Positions 41,320 through 50,562 are shown, counted from the stretch's first letter. The stretch is DNA of 64,000 bases from an uncultured Eubacteriales bacterium (GCA_902781095.1 CACZHW010000006.1:1-64000); one strand, 5' to 3'. Numbers and translations are program-made. The notes: a model not told the origin generated them from the sequence alone.

Positions 41320-42738
41320 ATGAAAACGCGACGCACAGGGGCCGCGGTCCTCGTTTTTCTCCTCTGCCTTGCCTTTGCCTGCACTGCCTTTGCGGCAAAG
41401 TCCGTCAAAGCGCCCACGCTGCGCTTTCAGGGCATTACCAAGCGCGGCATCGAAAGCGGACATTCCAAGGATATCGGCGTCAACGCTTCCGATCCCGGTT
41501 TCCTCACGCTGTGGCTGACCGACGCGGAAGACGAGACGATCGTCTACCGCCACTATTATGACGGGATTGAGATTCATTCGGGCGTCAACTATTTCAGTAT
41601 CAACGCGTTCGACGACAACGGCTATGCCCTGGCGGAAGGCAAATACCGGCTGCACGCCACGATGGTCAACCAGTACGACGTCGAAACCAAAAACGAAGCT
41701 TCCGCCAAGCTGAACATTCTGGCCGCGGAAGATCTTCCCGTCCCCACCTCGCAAATCGCCCAGCAGGCAGCCGCACAGCAGGCGTACACCGCCCCGACTG
41801 ATCCATCCGGCCAGTCTTACGCCTATCCGTCCGATCAGTCCTACACCTATCCGTCCGCCCAGCAGGGTGCCTACACGGCGCCGCAGAGCGCCCCGGCGGC
41901 CGACTCTCTGCTGAACTACAGCACCTCCGCCAACTTCACCGTCGGCCAGGAGGGCTATCAGATCGGCGTAGGCGTGGGCGACCGCGCCGCGGACGACGGC
42001 AGCTACTGGTCCCTCACCCGCGAATCCACGGACGCCGAAATCTGGGCCGCCATCACGCGCCCGCTGATGTCCGTGGACGTGGACGAGAAGGAATCTTCCT
42101 ATATCTACGATTCTCCGGACGAGGGCCGCAAGCAGATCGGCACCGTCTCCGGCCTCTCCCAGGGGCTGCACGTCATCGCCAACCGGGAGGACGGCTGGTC
42201 CCTCGTAGAGGCCTACCGCAATGACGACAGCGCCTTCGTGCGCGGCTACATCAAGACGAGCCGCCTCAAGAGCGTCGACGTCAACACCACCTACGGCATC
42301 GTCATCGACAAGGCCGCGCAGACGCTGACCGTCTACAAGGAAGGGCAGCGCATCGGCTCCTGCGCCGTCTCCACCGGCCTGCCCACCACCAAGTACCTCT
42401 CCCGCGAGACGCCTGCCGGCGAATTCATGCTGGTGACGCGCCGCGGCACGCTGGAGTATTACAATTCCGGCATCTGGTGCCGGTACGGCATCCGCGTTAA
42501 CGGCAATTACCACCTGTCGGAAATTCCCACCACCCGCAAGAACGGCAGCGACTTCTCCCCCATGGTCAACCAGCTGGGTACGAAGTCCACGCGCGGCAAC
42601 ATCCTCATCGCGCACGATCCGTCCACGGACGGCGGCATCAACGCCGAATGGATCTGGAACATGAGCGACAAGAACCGCAAGGTCAAAGTGCTCATCCTCG
42701 ACGACAAGGACCGCACCAGCATCCCCGCGGGGGAATAA
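41320..42738 (+). CDS. Secreted YkuD (L,D-transpeptidase)-like protein lacking the catalytic cysteine
   Basis: 472 residues: signal peptide (1-25), a beta-rich domain (about 30-140), a Gln/Tyr/Pro/Ser-rich linker (about 150-200), an SH3-like segment (ESSYIYDSPDEGRKQIGTVSG, near 255-320) and a YkuD domain from about 325 (TYGIVIDKAAQTLTVYKEG). L,D-transpeptidases make 3-3 crosslinks through a Cys in the motif SHGC. Here the aligned segment is STRGN, with Asn427 where the nucleophile should be, although the upstream His398 remains. So it may be an inactive, wall-binding or regulatory relative. GGAAAGGAG precedes the ATG at 41320. It has its own promoter and a shared terminator. Confidence 0.85.
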   Translation: MKTRRTGAAVLVFLLCLAFACTAFAAKSVKAPTLRFQGITKRGIESGHSKDIGVNASDPGFLTLWLTDAEDETIVYRHYYDGIEIHSGVNYFSINAFDDNGYALAEGKYRLHATMVNQYDVETKNEASAKLNILAAEDLPVPTSQIAQQAAAQQAYTAPTDPSGQSYAYPSDQSYTYPSAQQGAYTAPQSAPAADSLLNYSTSANFTVGQEGYQIGVGVGDRAADDGSYWSLTRESTDAEIWAAITRPLMSVDVDEKESSYIYDSPDEGRKQIGTVSGLSQGLHVIANREDGWSLVEAYRNDDSAFVRGYIKTSRLKSVDVNTTYGIVIDKAAQTLTVYKEGQRIGSCAVSTGLPTTKYLSRETPAGEFMLVTRRGTLEYYNSGIWCRYGIRVNGNYHLSEIPTTRKNGSDFSPMVNQLGTKSTRGNILIAHDPSTDGGINAEWIWNMSDKNRKVKVLILDDKDRTSIPAGE

Positions 42739-42758
42739 GCCGTAGCTTCATTACAAAG

Positions 42759-42791
42759 ACGAGAGGGCTGCCTTCGGGCAGACCCTCTCGT
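42759..42791. terminator. Bidirectional terminator between the YkuD-like and LtaS-like genes
   Basis: ACGAGAGGG and CCCTCTCGT close an inner GC hairpin with a TTCG loop; T-rich on the plus side, and it lies between two converging genes. Confidence 0.85.
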
Positions 42792-42804
42792 TTGTTTTAA
42801 CCAT

Positions 42805-44373
42805 TCAGTTTCTCAGCAACTTGCTGTCATAAAACAGCGATTTGCGGTTCAGCTCCGCAAAGAAGGCCTCATACCCCATCTCCTCGCTGAGCGTCTGCTC
42901 TGAGGAAAACAGGTTCGTCCCCAGCCCGAGCCGGTTTCCCTTGATCTCGCAGCCCATGGCCGCCATCACGGTCGGGAAGAAATCCAGCGTCGTAAACTTG
43001 CGGTTCTGCGTCTCCACCGGCTCCGCCGCGCTGTTGATAAACGCGTTGTAGACGAAGCGCTCCGTGGTGCCGTTGTGCTTGTCGCTGTCGCCCGCTTCCT
43101 CGTAAAAGCTCTTGTCCATGCTGGCGTGGTCGCCCGTGACGACGATCGTCGTGTTTTCATAGAAGTCCTGCTGCTTGCACCACTCGACGAAATCGTACAC
43201 CTGCTTGGACGAGCAGCGGATGACCCGCCCCAGCGTGTTGCCGTCACCCTCCGGGCACTGATCGCATAGCCAGCCCGGATAATGCGTGTCCACCGTCAGC
43301 AGGCCGAAGTGGAAGGGCTGCCCGTCCTGCTGCAGCCGCAGCAGGACCTCCTTCGCGTAGCCGTACAGGCGCAGATCTTCGATGCCCCAGCCGTAGTAGT
43401 ACTCCTCCGGCGCGATGCCGTCTTCAATGGCGCTGTAATAGTCGTAGATTTCATACGCGCCGTGCTTGCTGTAGAGCCTGCGCCGGCCGCCGAAATCGAA
43501 ATCCGATCCGCACATGAACACCGTGCGGTAGCCCGCGTCCTTCAGTAAATCGCCCAGCATCGTCGCGCCCGGCAGAAACTGCGTAATGTCGCCGCCCATG
43601 TTGTCCACGGCGCCGTCGTCATCATACCTGAACAGCTTGAGCGGAAGCCCCGCCGTCTGCGCGATCAGCCCCGCGATGGTCCAGCCGCAGGCCGGCGCCA
43701 CCGCGGCGCCCTCAAAGAGTTCCGACTGCGAGAAGGTGAGGTTCTCCCGCATCAGCTGCGTCATCTCCGGGATGTAGTTGTCCTTCATCCGGCCGCCGTT
43801 TGCCACGTCCTGGTTGGTCGACTCTGCCGACTCGACGTAAATCGTGATGAGGTTGCGCTTCTTCGCCGGGAAGGTGATGGCCGTCTTCGCCGGATCGACG
43901 TAGCGCTCCTCGATGAGCCTCGACTGGTGGATCCTGCTGTCGACGAACTCCCGGATGCCCAGCAGCCTGTCCCCCACGGGGAAGATCACCGCCGCCCAGA
44001 GGAGCAGCAGCGCCGCACCTGCACCGGCCGGAATGCGCAGCGGAAGCAGGCGGATCCGCCTGCCTTTTTTGGTGATCAGGCAGAGATCCTTTCCGCGCGG
44101 AAAGAACAGCGCCGCAAGAAACAATACGAAAAGCACGCCCGCCGGTATGAACACACGCAGGATCAGGGTGTGCGTAAACTCGCGGGAGGTTCCCTGCAGC
44201 GGCATGCTCAGGTAAAAGAGCACTTCCTCCAGCGAGATATTGTCGTAGGAGCTGACCGCCCAAATGCAGCCCAGCGTCAAAACCAGCATCACCAGCACGA
44301 GGACGCAACCCAGCACAGCAAAAACCACCGGCTGTTTTTTTGCCGCTTCCGATGAATACAATCCGATCTTCAT
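42805..44373 (-). CDS. LtaS/MdoB-like membrane sulfatase (phosphoglycerol transferase family)
   Basis: 522 residues: four or five membrane helices (about 15-150) and an extracellular sulfatase-fold domain. Metal-site features are IYVESAEST near 177 (Glu), the probable nucleophile Thr in CGWTIAG near 228, and GDHASMD near 418. Relatives move phosphoglycerol from phosphatidylglycerol onto teichoic acid or glucans. The nucleophile region differs from LtaS, so a related phosphotransferase, for example for decoration of another polymer, is possible. It begins 9 bases downstream of a gene for a large membrane protein and probably belongs to the same envelope operon. Confidence 0.83.
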   Translation of the reverse strand: MKIGLYSSEAAKKQPVVFAVLGCVLVLVMLVLTLGCIWAVSSYDNISLEEVLFYLSMPLQGTSREFTHTLILRVFIPAGVLFVLFLAALFFPRGKDLCLITKKGRRIRLLPLRIPAGAGAALLLLWAAVIFPVGDRLLGIREFVDSRIHQSRLIEERYVDPAKTAITFPAKKRNLITIYVESAESTNQDVANGGRMKDNYIPEMTQLMRENLTFSQSELFEGAAVAPACGWTIAGLIAQTAGLPLKLFRYDDDGAVDNMGGDITQFLPGATMLGDLLKDAGYRTVFMCGSDFDFGGRRRLYSKHGAYEIYDYYSAIEDGIAPEEYYYGWGIEDLRLYGYAKEVLLRLQQDGQPFHFGLLTVDTHYPGWLCDQCPEGDGNTLGRVIRCSSKQVYDFVEWCKQQDFYENTTIVVTGDHASMDKSFYEEAGDSDKHNGTTERFVYNAFINSAAEPVETQNRKFTTLDFFPTVMAAMGCEIKGNRLGLGTNLFSSEQTLSEEMGYEAFFAELNRKSLFYDSKLLRN

Positions 44374-44382
44374 CTTTTTACC

Positions 44383-46545
44383 TTAACCCATTCCCTTCTT
44401 TTTCCTAAGCGCACGAAGGACGAGGCACACCAGCGTCACAAGCGACACCGCGTCGCCCACGCGCCACAGGGGCTCTCCCGCGTACCACACGCGCAGCGTT
44501 CCATTCGTGCCCGCGGGCAGCGCCACGCGGAGCCTGCGGTCCTCCCCGCAGGAGACGGTGAGCGGCTGCCGGCTTTCCTTCAGCTCCGCCCGGTATCCGT
44601 CGTAGCCGTACAGGGGCAGCACCAGCACCGCATCTTTCTCCGTTTGGACGTGTGCCGTCAAACGGCTCCCCCGTTTGACGGCGTCTGAGACCTCCGCCTC
44701 ACCCTCGAGCATCAGCTCTGCGTCCCTCGTCTCCTGCGGGGACGTCCCCGGCAGCGTATACTCCGTATACGCGAGATCCGGGCTGATGCCCTCGCCGAAG
44801 GCGATGTACCGGTCGTTCCGCGTCTCACGCGAAAGCATGGGCATCACCGACAGCGCGCACAGCGCCAGCAGCGCGGCCGCCATCCGGTCGGGATGCGCCC
44901 CGGCAAAGCGGCGGTATGCCCAGCCGCAGCAAAGGCACAGCAGCGCCGAAGCCGGCATCAGCAGCCGCCAGGGGAACTGCAGCGCGTCGCTCATGCCGAG
45001 CGTAAGCTTGCGAAGATAAGGCCACGGGAACAGCGTCGTTGCGCACAGCGCCAGGGCAATGCCCAGCAGCGCGAGCGCCAGCGCCAGGCGCGCCCGCCCC
45101 CGGTCTTCCCCCCTTTGTCCCTGCAGGCCAAAGGTCAGCGCCGCGCCCAGCAGCAGCGGCAGCCCCAGCTCCAGCGAGAAGGTGGACAGCGCGGGATCCG
45201 CCGGATCCACGGCCAGCTCTCCCTCCCCCATCAGCAGCAGCTGCGCCGGATGCAGCGTGAAATACGCCGGATCCTTGAAGAGCGACGCCCCGCCAATACC
45301 CTGACGCGCAAAGTGGGCGAAGGGCACGAGCCAGAAGGCGCACAGCAGGCCGGCCAGCCCCAGCGCCTTCAGGACGGCGCCAAGGCGCCGCTCCCGCAGA
45401 AGCCGTCCGATCGTCAGGAGGCAGCAAAGCAGGGCGAAGCCCGCGCAGATCACCGTGGACAGCACATGCGAGAGGGCGATCGCCGCCGCAGACGCCCCCA
45501 GCAGCGGCCACCTGCCCCTCTCGCCCAGCAGGACTTCCCACAGGCCCAGGATAAACAGGGGCAGGAAGGCCATCGCCGTCATCTCGCCCACGGCGAAGCG
45601 CGTATACACGTCCGACAGGCGGTAGACGCACAGCGCGTACGCGATGCCCGCGAGCAAGCCCGCATCCTCATCCCCGAAGAGGCGGCGCGCGCAGACGGCC
45701 ATCGCCAGCGCGGCCAGCGCGTTCAGCAGCACGCAGTAAAGGTTGACCGCAAACTGCATGGAACAGCCGAGGCGGATGAGCAGCGCCGGCAGCAGCAGGA
45801 TGGCGTCCGGATAGAAGACGGAGGTTATCGCCCCGAACCCGTTGTACGCAAAGCCGCCCAGCCGCACCGGAACGCCGCCGGAGAGGCCGTCCGCGAGGTT
45901 CATCAGCCGCACCAGGTGGAAGACGGAATCGTGTCCGATGCAAACGGTGTCTTTAAGGGAGGGAGCGGAGGCGATCAGCACCGCCAGCGACAGCAGGCAC
46001 AGGCGCAGCCGCTTCTCCTGCGGCAGCCTTCCCGACCGGATCCCGCGCCAGAGGAGCAGCCCCAGCGCGGCGGCAACCAGGAAGCCGAAAGCGCCGTCCC
46101 GGTAGCGCGGACTGTACAGCCGCAGCTCCTGCACATCCATAAACGTCCCCGCCTGAAAAGCGAAGGTGAGCTGCAGGCCGGCCGTCGCCTCCCTCAGCGT
46201 GAAGGACGCCTCGCCTGCCTCCTGTCCGGCGGGCAGCGGGATCGCCTGCGTGTCGCAGTTCAGCCCATACAGGCCGGAGAGGCGCAGCTCGTTGTCCCCG
46301 TCGGACTGCACGCGCCATTTGACGCGGTAGGTGCCCGCCGGCAAAACAAGGCCCGGGCCCTCGTTCATCTCCCCGTAGCTGCCGCCGTCCGCGAGGCTCC
46401 GCTGCGTCCCCTGGGGGAAGCGCAGCGCGGTGTAGGTCATGTCCTCCCACACCTTTTCGCGGCTGCCGAGCCCCGAAAGGAAGACGAACAGGCACAGCGC
46501 CAGCACCGCCAGAGGGACGATCCTGTCAGCCCTTTTCCCCTGCAT
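44383..46545 (-). CDS. Large polytopic membrane protein (YfhO/GT-C-like), paralogue of the next
   Basis: 720 residues with an N-terminal helix, a beta-sandwich-like loop (about 40-145) and about twelve membrane helices. The segment GHDSVFHLVRLMNLADGLSGGVPVRLGGFAYNG-type near 220 is strongly matched in the paralogue upstream and is the place where GT-C enzymes keep acidic catalytic residues (Asp near 222). ATG at 46545 has AAGGAGG and overlaps the upstream gene by 20 bases, so both are co-translated. A role in glycosylating surface polymers is inferred, as in YfhO-type proteins. Function not proven. Confidence 0.75.
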   Translation of the reverse strand: MQGKRADRIVPLAVLALCLFVFLSGLGSREKVWEDMTYTALRFPQGTQRSLADGGSYGEMNEGPGLVLPAGTYRVKWRVQSDGDNELRLSGLYGLNCDTQAIPLPAGQEAGEASFTLREATAGLQLTFAFQAGTFMDVQELRLYSPRYRDGAFGFLVAAALGLLLWRGIRSGRLPQEKRLRLCLLSLAVLIASAPSLKDTVCIGHDSVFHLVRLMNLADGLSGGVPVRLGGFAYNGFGAITSVFYPDAILLLPALLIRLGCSMQFAVNLYCVLLNALAALAMAVCARRLFGDEDAGLLAGIAYALCVYRLSDVYTRFAVGEMTAMAFLPLFILGLWEVLLGERGRWPLLGASAAAIALSHVLSTVICAGFALLCCLLTIGRLLRERRLGAVLKALGLAGLLCAFWLVPFAHFARQGIGGASLFKDPAYFTLHPAQLLLMGEGELAVDPADPALSTFSLELGLPLLLGAALTFGLQGQRGEDRGRARLALALALLGIALALCATTLFPWPYLRKLTLGMSDALQFPWRLLMPASALLCLCCGWAYRRFAGAHPDRMAAALLALCALSVMPMLSRETRNDRYIAFGEGISPDLAYTEYTLPGTSPQETRDAELMLEGEAEVSDAVKRGSRLTAHVQTEKDAVLVLPLYGYDGYRAELKESRQPLTVSCGEDRRLRVALPAGTNGTLRVWYAGEPLWRVGDAVSLVTLVCLVLRALRKKKGMG

Positions 46546-48643
46546 GCCGCGCCTCCTTCCTCCTGCGGCGCACGTCCTGCGCCAGCAGGCAGGCGGCGGT
46601 GACCGCCGCCAGAACATCCAGCGCCTTCCACAGGGCAAAGCCTGCGTAGCGCACCTTCAGTTCACCCTCAAAGCCCGGCGGAACCGTCACCTTCAGCCGG
46701 TTGTTCACGCCGCGTTCTATCGCCGTCTTCTGTCCGTTCAGACGCGCTTCATACCCCGGAAAGGCGAAGAGGGGCAGCGTCAGGGCGCCGCCTTCCGTCG
46801 AGGTCAGCTTCGCGGATACCGCCGTCCCGTCCTTCCGGTAGTCCGTCATCGTAAGGTCTCCATCAAGCACCGGCTGGCGGCTCCTCGTGTCGTTCACGTC
46901 CGTCCCTTCGATCTGATACTCGGGATAGACCATGTACGGATTTGCGCCTTCGCCGAATGAGACGCCGCGCTCCCCGCCGGTCACGTCCTGCAGCACCGGA
47001 GCGGCGGCCAGAACGCCCACAAAGAGCGCGATCAGCGCCGCCCGGCCTGCAAAGCTCTTTTGCGCGCCGTACCCGCCGGCCAGCGCAAGCAGCGCAGACG
47101 TCAGCAGCAGAAAACGCCAGGGGAACTGCAGCACCGTCACAGCCCCGCCCGTCAGCCGGACCACGTGGCCCCACGGGAAAAGCTTCGTCGCGGCCAGCGT
47201 CGAGAGCGCGCCGGCGGCGAGAAACAGCCCGACCCGCCGCTGCGCATTCGCATCGGTCTCCTGCGCAAGCACTGCCGCAGCCGAAACCGCAAAGAGCAGC
47301 AGCGCCGTGCCCGCCAGGCCGTTCGGCTCCAGGAGCCTTTTGGGCGGCAACGCGCTCCCGGCAAAGCCGAACTGCATATTGCTGCTGTTCACGCCCGATA
47401 AAAGCATCTGCGCCAGCGGAACGGCGCGGCGCAGGCACAGCAGCAGCGCGAGCCCCAAGGCCAGCGCCGTCTGACGGTAGCCGGTCCTCCTGCGCACATG
47501 CACGGGAACGGAGAGCACCAAGAAGCCTGCGGCCAGCAGCGCGCACAGGAGCGTCGTCAGCACATGCGCGTAAAAGACGGCACAGGCCCAGAGCGCCAGC
47601 TCCTTCCACCGCCGGCCGTCCTCAAAGAGCGTCTCCCACAGCGCCGCGATAAACGGCGGAACGAAAGCCATGGCGATCAGTTCCCCCAGCAGCATGCTGC
47701 CGCCGTATGCGTCCGTCAGGCGGTACGCGCACAGCGTATAGAGGATGGCAGACGCTGCCGCGCCTTCTTTCGAGCCGCCCGTCCGCCTTGCCGCATGGTA
47801 ACACAGCCCGGCCGCGGCAAACCCCGTGGCCGCCACGAGCGAATTAAGCACGAAAGACAGGGAACAGCCGCCGAGCAGCATCAGCGCCCACGGGTAGAGA
47901 AAGAGATCCGGGTAAAACACGGAGGTCGCCGCTCCGTATCCGTTGTAGGAGAACCCGCCGACCCTGGCCGGAAACTGTCCGGCGCGCAGAGCGTCCGCCA
48001 GATTGCAAAGCCGCGCCGCGTGGAACTGCACGTCCCAGCCGCCCGTCGTATCCTCCTGCAGCGAAGGCGCGCCGGCCAGCAGCGCCGCGGCGGCGAGGAC
48101 CGCCAGCAGTGCCGCCCCTTCCCGGGTGAGCTTACCCGAACGCCGCAGCGCAAAGAAAACCGCGGCTAAGAGCAGCGCGCCCGAGAGGAGGAACGCGGTA
48201 TCCGTATACTCCGGCGAGTACAGCCGCAGGCTGTAAAACTGCATCTGCGTACCGGCGGCAAAGGTCACGCCGACGGAAAAGCTGTGCGCCGCATCCAGCA
48301 GGCGGAAGGCCGCCTCGCCTTGCAGCACGCCCGGCTCCACGGGCAGCACGGATGGCTCGATCCGGGCCCCGTTGGAGCAGGACAGCCGGATTTCGTTGGC
48401 TCCGTCCCCCTCGATATGCCACTGCAGCCGGTATTCGCCGGCAGCCAGGTCGAGGTACGGGCCGCTGCTTTTGACGCCGTATCCCGCGGTATCCGAGCGG
48501 TAGGTCTCTCCCGCTTCCCAGGACAGCTGCGGATTGGCCCACACCTTCTGGCGATTCACGAGCCCCGTCCAAAAGAGAAGGGCCGTTATGGCCGCCCAGA
48601 TGGCGAACGCCGCAACGATCTGCCTTTTTGTCCGGCCGTCCAT
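46526..48643 (-). CDS. Large polytopic membrane protein (YfhO/GT-C-like), first of a tandem pair
   Basis: 705 residues, same layout as the gene that follows it: short N-terminal helix, an extracellular domain with WEAGETYRSD and a jelly-roll-like stretch, a conserved WDVQFHAARLCNLADALRAG near 213 and about twelve membrane helices, then a C-terminal beta domain. GGGGGAGGAGC precedes the ATG at 48643. The tandem duplication plus the LtaS-like gene downstream suggest a two-step or heterodimeric modification of a surface polymer; this is inference. Confidence 0.75.
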   Translation of the reverse strand: MDGRTKRQIVAAFAIWAAITALLFWTGLVNRQKVWANPQLSWEAGETYRSDTAGYGVKSSGPYLDLAAGEYRLQWHIEGDGANEIRLSCSNGARIEPSVLPVEPGVLQGEAAFRLLDAAHSFSVGVTFAAGTQMQFYSLRLYSPEYTDTAFLLSGALLLAAVFFALRRSGKLTREGAALLAVLAAAALLAGAPSLQEDTTGGWDVQFHAARLCNLADALRAGQFPARVGGFSYNGYGAATSVFYPDLFLYPWALMLLGGCSLSFVLNSLVAATGFAAAGLCYHAARRTGGSKEGAAASAILYTLCAYRLTDAYGGSMLLGELIAMAFVPPFIAALWETLFEDGRRWKELALWACAVFYAHVLTTLLCALLAAGFLVLSVPVHVRRRTGYRQTALALGLALLLCLRRAVPLAQMLLSGVNSSNMQFGFAGSALPPKRLLEPNGLAGTALLLFAVSAAAVLAQETDANAQRRVGLFLAAGALSTLAATKLFPWGHVVRLTGGAVTVLQFPWRFLLLTSALLALAGGYGAQKSFAGRAALIALFVGVLAAAPVLQDVTGGERGVSFGEGANPYMVYPEYQIEGTDVNDTRSRQPVLDGDLTMTDYRKDGTAVSAKLTSTEGGALTLPLFAFPGYEARLNGQKTAIERGVNNRLKVTVPPGFEGELKVRYAGFALWKALDVLAAVTAACLLAQDVRRRRKEARHAGEKG

Positions 48644-48730
48644 GCTCCTCCCCCTTTCTGCCGCCTCCGCGGGATAAACAGAAGCGAGAACCGTCCCGGA
48701 TGAGACGGCCTCGCCCCCTTTTGATATGGA

Positions 48731-50173
48731 TCAATAGGCCTTCGCGAAATAGATGACCTTGTGCGCCGGTTTTCCGCAGCACACGCAGGTATCGCCGATG
48801 GGCGTCTGATCGAAGGGCATGCAGCGCGAGGTGGCGCTGAACCTGTCCTTGATCTCGTCCTCGCAGGCCTGCTCGCCGCACCACATCGCCTTCGCGTAGC
48901 CGCCGTTCACCTGCTGCTCCAGTTCCGCCATGTCGTGCACGTCCTTCGTGTGCGCATCGCGGAAGGCGCGCGCCACCTCGAAGAGGTTCTTCTGGATGGC
49001 GTCCAGCAGCGCGGGCACGGTCTCCTCCAGCGCGTCCAGCGCGACGGGCGCCTTTTCGAAGGTGTCGCGGCGCACGCACATCGCCTGGCCCTGCTCAAGG
49101 TCGCGCGGGCCGACTTCGATGCGGACCGGGACGCCCTTCAGCTCCCACTCGTTGAACTTCCAGCCGGGCGTCACGTTGTCGCGGTCGTCAAAGCGCACGC
49201 GCAGGCCCAGCGCCGCTAGGCGGTCGGCAACCGCCTTCGCGCCTTCCAGAACGCCCTCCTTGTGGGCGGCCACGGGAACGACCACGACCTGCACGGGCGC
49301 GATCCTGGGTGGAAGCTTCAGCCCGCGCTCGTCGCCGTGCGTCATGATGATGGCGCCGATGAGGCGCGTGCTGGTGCCCCAGCTGGTCTCGTGCGCGTAC
49401 TTCTGGGTCCCGTCCTTGTCCAGGTACTTGATTTCAAAGGGCTCGGAGAAGTTCGTGCCGAAGTTGTGGCTGGTGCCGCTCTGCAGCGCCTTGCCGTCCT
49501 GCATCATCGCCTCGACCGAGTAGGTCGCGCGCGCACCGGCGAATTTCTCCTTGTCGCTCTTCTGGCCGCAGTAGACCGGAATGGCCAGCACGTCCTCACA
49601 GAAGGCGCGGTAGACCTCCAGCATCTGCATGGTCTCCTGCTGCGCTTCTTCCGGCGTGGCGTGGATGGTGTGCCCTTCCTGCCACAGGAACTCGGAAGTG
49701 CGCAGGAACGGCCGCGTCGTCTTCTCCCAGCGCATGACGGAGCACCACTGGTTGTACTTGAGGGGCAGATCGCGCCAGGACTGCACCCACTTCGCGTACA
49801 TGGTGCAGAAGATCGTCTCGCTGGTGGGGCGGATGGCCAGCCGCTCGGTCAGCGGCTCCGTGCCGCCCTGGGTGACCCAGGCGACTTCCGGGGCGAAGCC
49901 TTCCACGTGATCCGCTTCCTTGAGCAGCAGGCTCTCGGGGATCAGCATGGGCATGGAGACGTTTTCGTGCCCGGTGCGCTTGAACTCGGCGTCCATCTGC
50001 TTCTGGATGAGTTCCCAGATGGCGTAGCCGTACGGCTTGATGGCCATGCAGCCGCGCACCGGCGTGTAATCCATCAGGTCCGCGAGGCGGACGACGTCCG
50101 TATACCACTGGGAAAAGTCCTCGCTCCTCGCCGTGATGTGCTGCACAAATGCCTGATCGTTTTTCTTACCCAT
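48731..50173 (-). CDS. proS: Prolyl-tRNA synthetase, eukaryote/archaea-like type
   Basis: 480 residues, class II synthetase with motifs 1-3 (for example VMRWEKTTRPFLRTSEFLWQEGH-type motif 2 near 150) and no editing domain inserted between motifs 2 and 3. The anticodon-binding domain is followed by the C-terminal zinc-type domain (CVCCGKP near 467) and a final Tyr, which identify the eukaryote-like ProRS found in some Clostridia and mycoplasmas. It charges tRNA-Pro. Its perfect-looking promoter (50279-50307) lies upstream of a strong terminator hairpin, so attenuation is likely. Confidence 0.97.
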   Translation of the reverse strand: MGKKNDQAFVQHITARSEDFSQWYTDVVRLADLMDYTPVRGCMAIKPYGYAIWELIQKQMDAEFKRTGHENVSMPMLIPESLLLKEADHVEGFAPEVAWVTQGGTEPLTERLAIRPTSETIFCTMYAKWVQSWRDLPLKYNQWCSVMRWEKTTRPFLRTSEFLWQEGHTIHATPEEAQQETMQMLEVYRAFCEDVLAIPVYCGQKSDKEKFAGARATYSVEAMMQDGKALQSGTSHNFGTNFSEPFEIKYLDKDGTQKYAHETSWGTSTRLIGAIIMTHGDERGLKLPPRIAPVQVVVVPVAAHKEGVLEGAKAVADRLAALGLRVRFDDRDNVTPGWKFNEWELKGVPVRIEVGPRDLEQGQAMCVRRDTFEKAPVALDALEETVPALLDAIQKNLFEVARAFRDAHTKDVHDMAELEQQVNGGYAKAMWCGEQACEDEIKDRFSATSRCMPFDQTPIGDTCVCCGKPAHKVIYFAKAY

Positions 50174-50206
50174 GGTCTTCTCCTCTTTCCCCGGTATTCT
50201 TACCGC

Positions 50207-50240
50207 AAAAAGCCGCCCCGTCCACCCTGGACGGGACAGC
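50207..50240 (-). terminator. Terminator hairpin in the proS leader (attenuator or operon end)
   Basis: GCCGCCCCGTCC and GGACGGGACAGC form 12 pairs (two G-U wobbles) around ACCCT, followed on the minus strand by TTTTT. It lies after the proS promoter and about 35 bases before the start codon. Confidence 0.8.
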
Positions 50241-50278
50241 CTTCTTTCCTTGTTAATCCCGCGAGTTTCGCTTGCGTC

Positions 50279-50307
50279 ATTATAAGCAAAAGGGCTGCCG
50301 GTGTCAA
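50279..50307 (-). promoter_or_regulatory. proS promoter
   Basis: Minus-strand TTGACA (50302-50307), 17-base spacer, TATAAT (50279-50284): exact consensus in both boxes. Confidence 0.92.
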
Positions 50308-50313
50308 TGCCGT

Positions 50314-50562
50314 TTAAGCCCCCAGCAGAGCGGCCAGCGCGCTGGCGGCCGCCGCTTCGTCCGCCCCCGACGCCACGATGGTGACCGCCTGTCCGCCGGA
50401 CAGGCCGAGGGACATGATGCCCATGAGGGACTTCGCGTTGACTGTCGTGTCCCGGCGGCGCAGCAGCACACGCGAGGAAAACTCGCTCATGCGCGAGGAG
50501 ATCTCCGCGGCCTGCCTGGACATGATGGGCTGCGGCACGTTGACCCTGATCGTCAGCTCCAT
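50314..50562 (-). CDS. crh: Crh-like HPr family protein without the phosphocarrier histidine
   Basis: 82 residues, HPr fold. The active-site His of HPr (in GLHARP) is replaced: the matching stretch is PIMSRQ, with Met14 at the His position. The regulatory serine is kept (Ser45 in NAKSLMGIMSLG). This is the hallmark of Crh, which cannot carry phosphate for PTS sugars but, phosphorylated on Ser by HPrK, acts with CcpA in catabolite repression. Bacillus Crh has Gln rather than Met. As in Bacillus, it lies directly after whiA (54 bases). Confidence 0.85.
   Translation of the reverse strand: MELTIRVNVPQPIMSRQAAEISSRMSEFSSRVLLRRRDTTVNAKSLMGIMSLGLSGGQAVTIVASGADEAAAASALAALLGA

Noticed and set aside
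50207..50307. T-box riboswitch in the proS leader
   Set aside because: AGGGTGG occurs, but the leader is only about 70 bases and has no room for stem I with a specifier loop, and the base after TGG does not fit tRNA-Pro.
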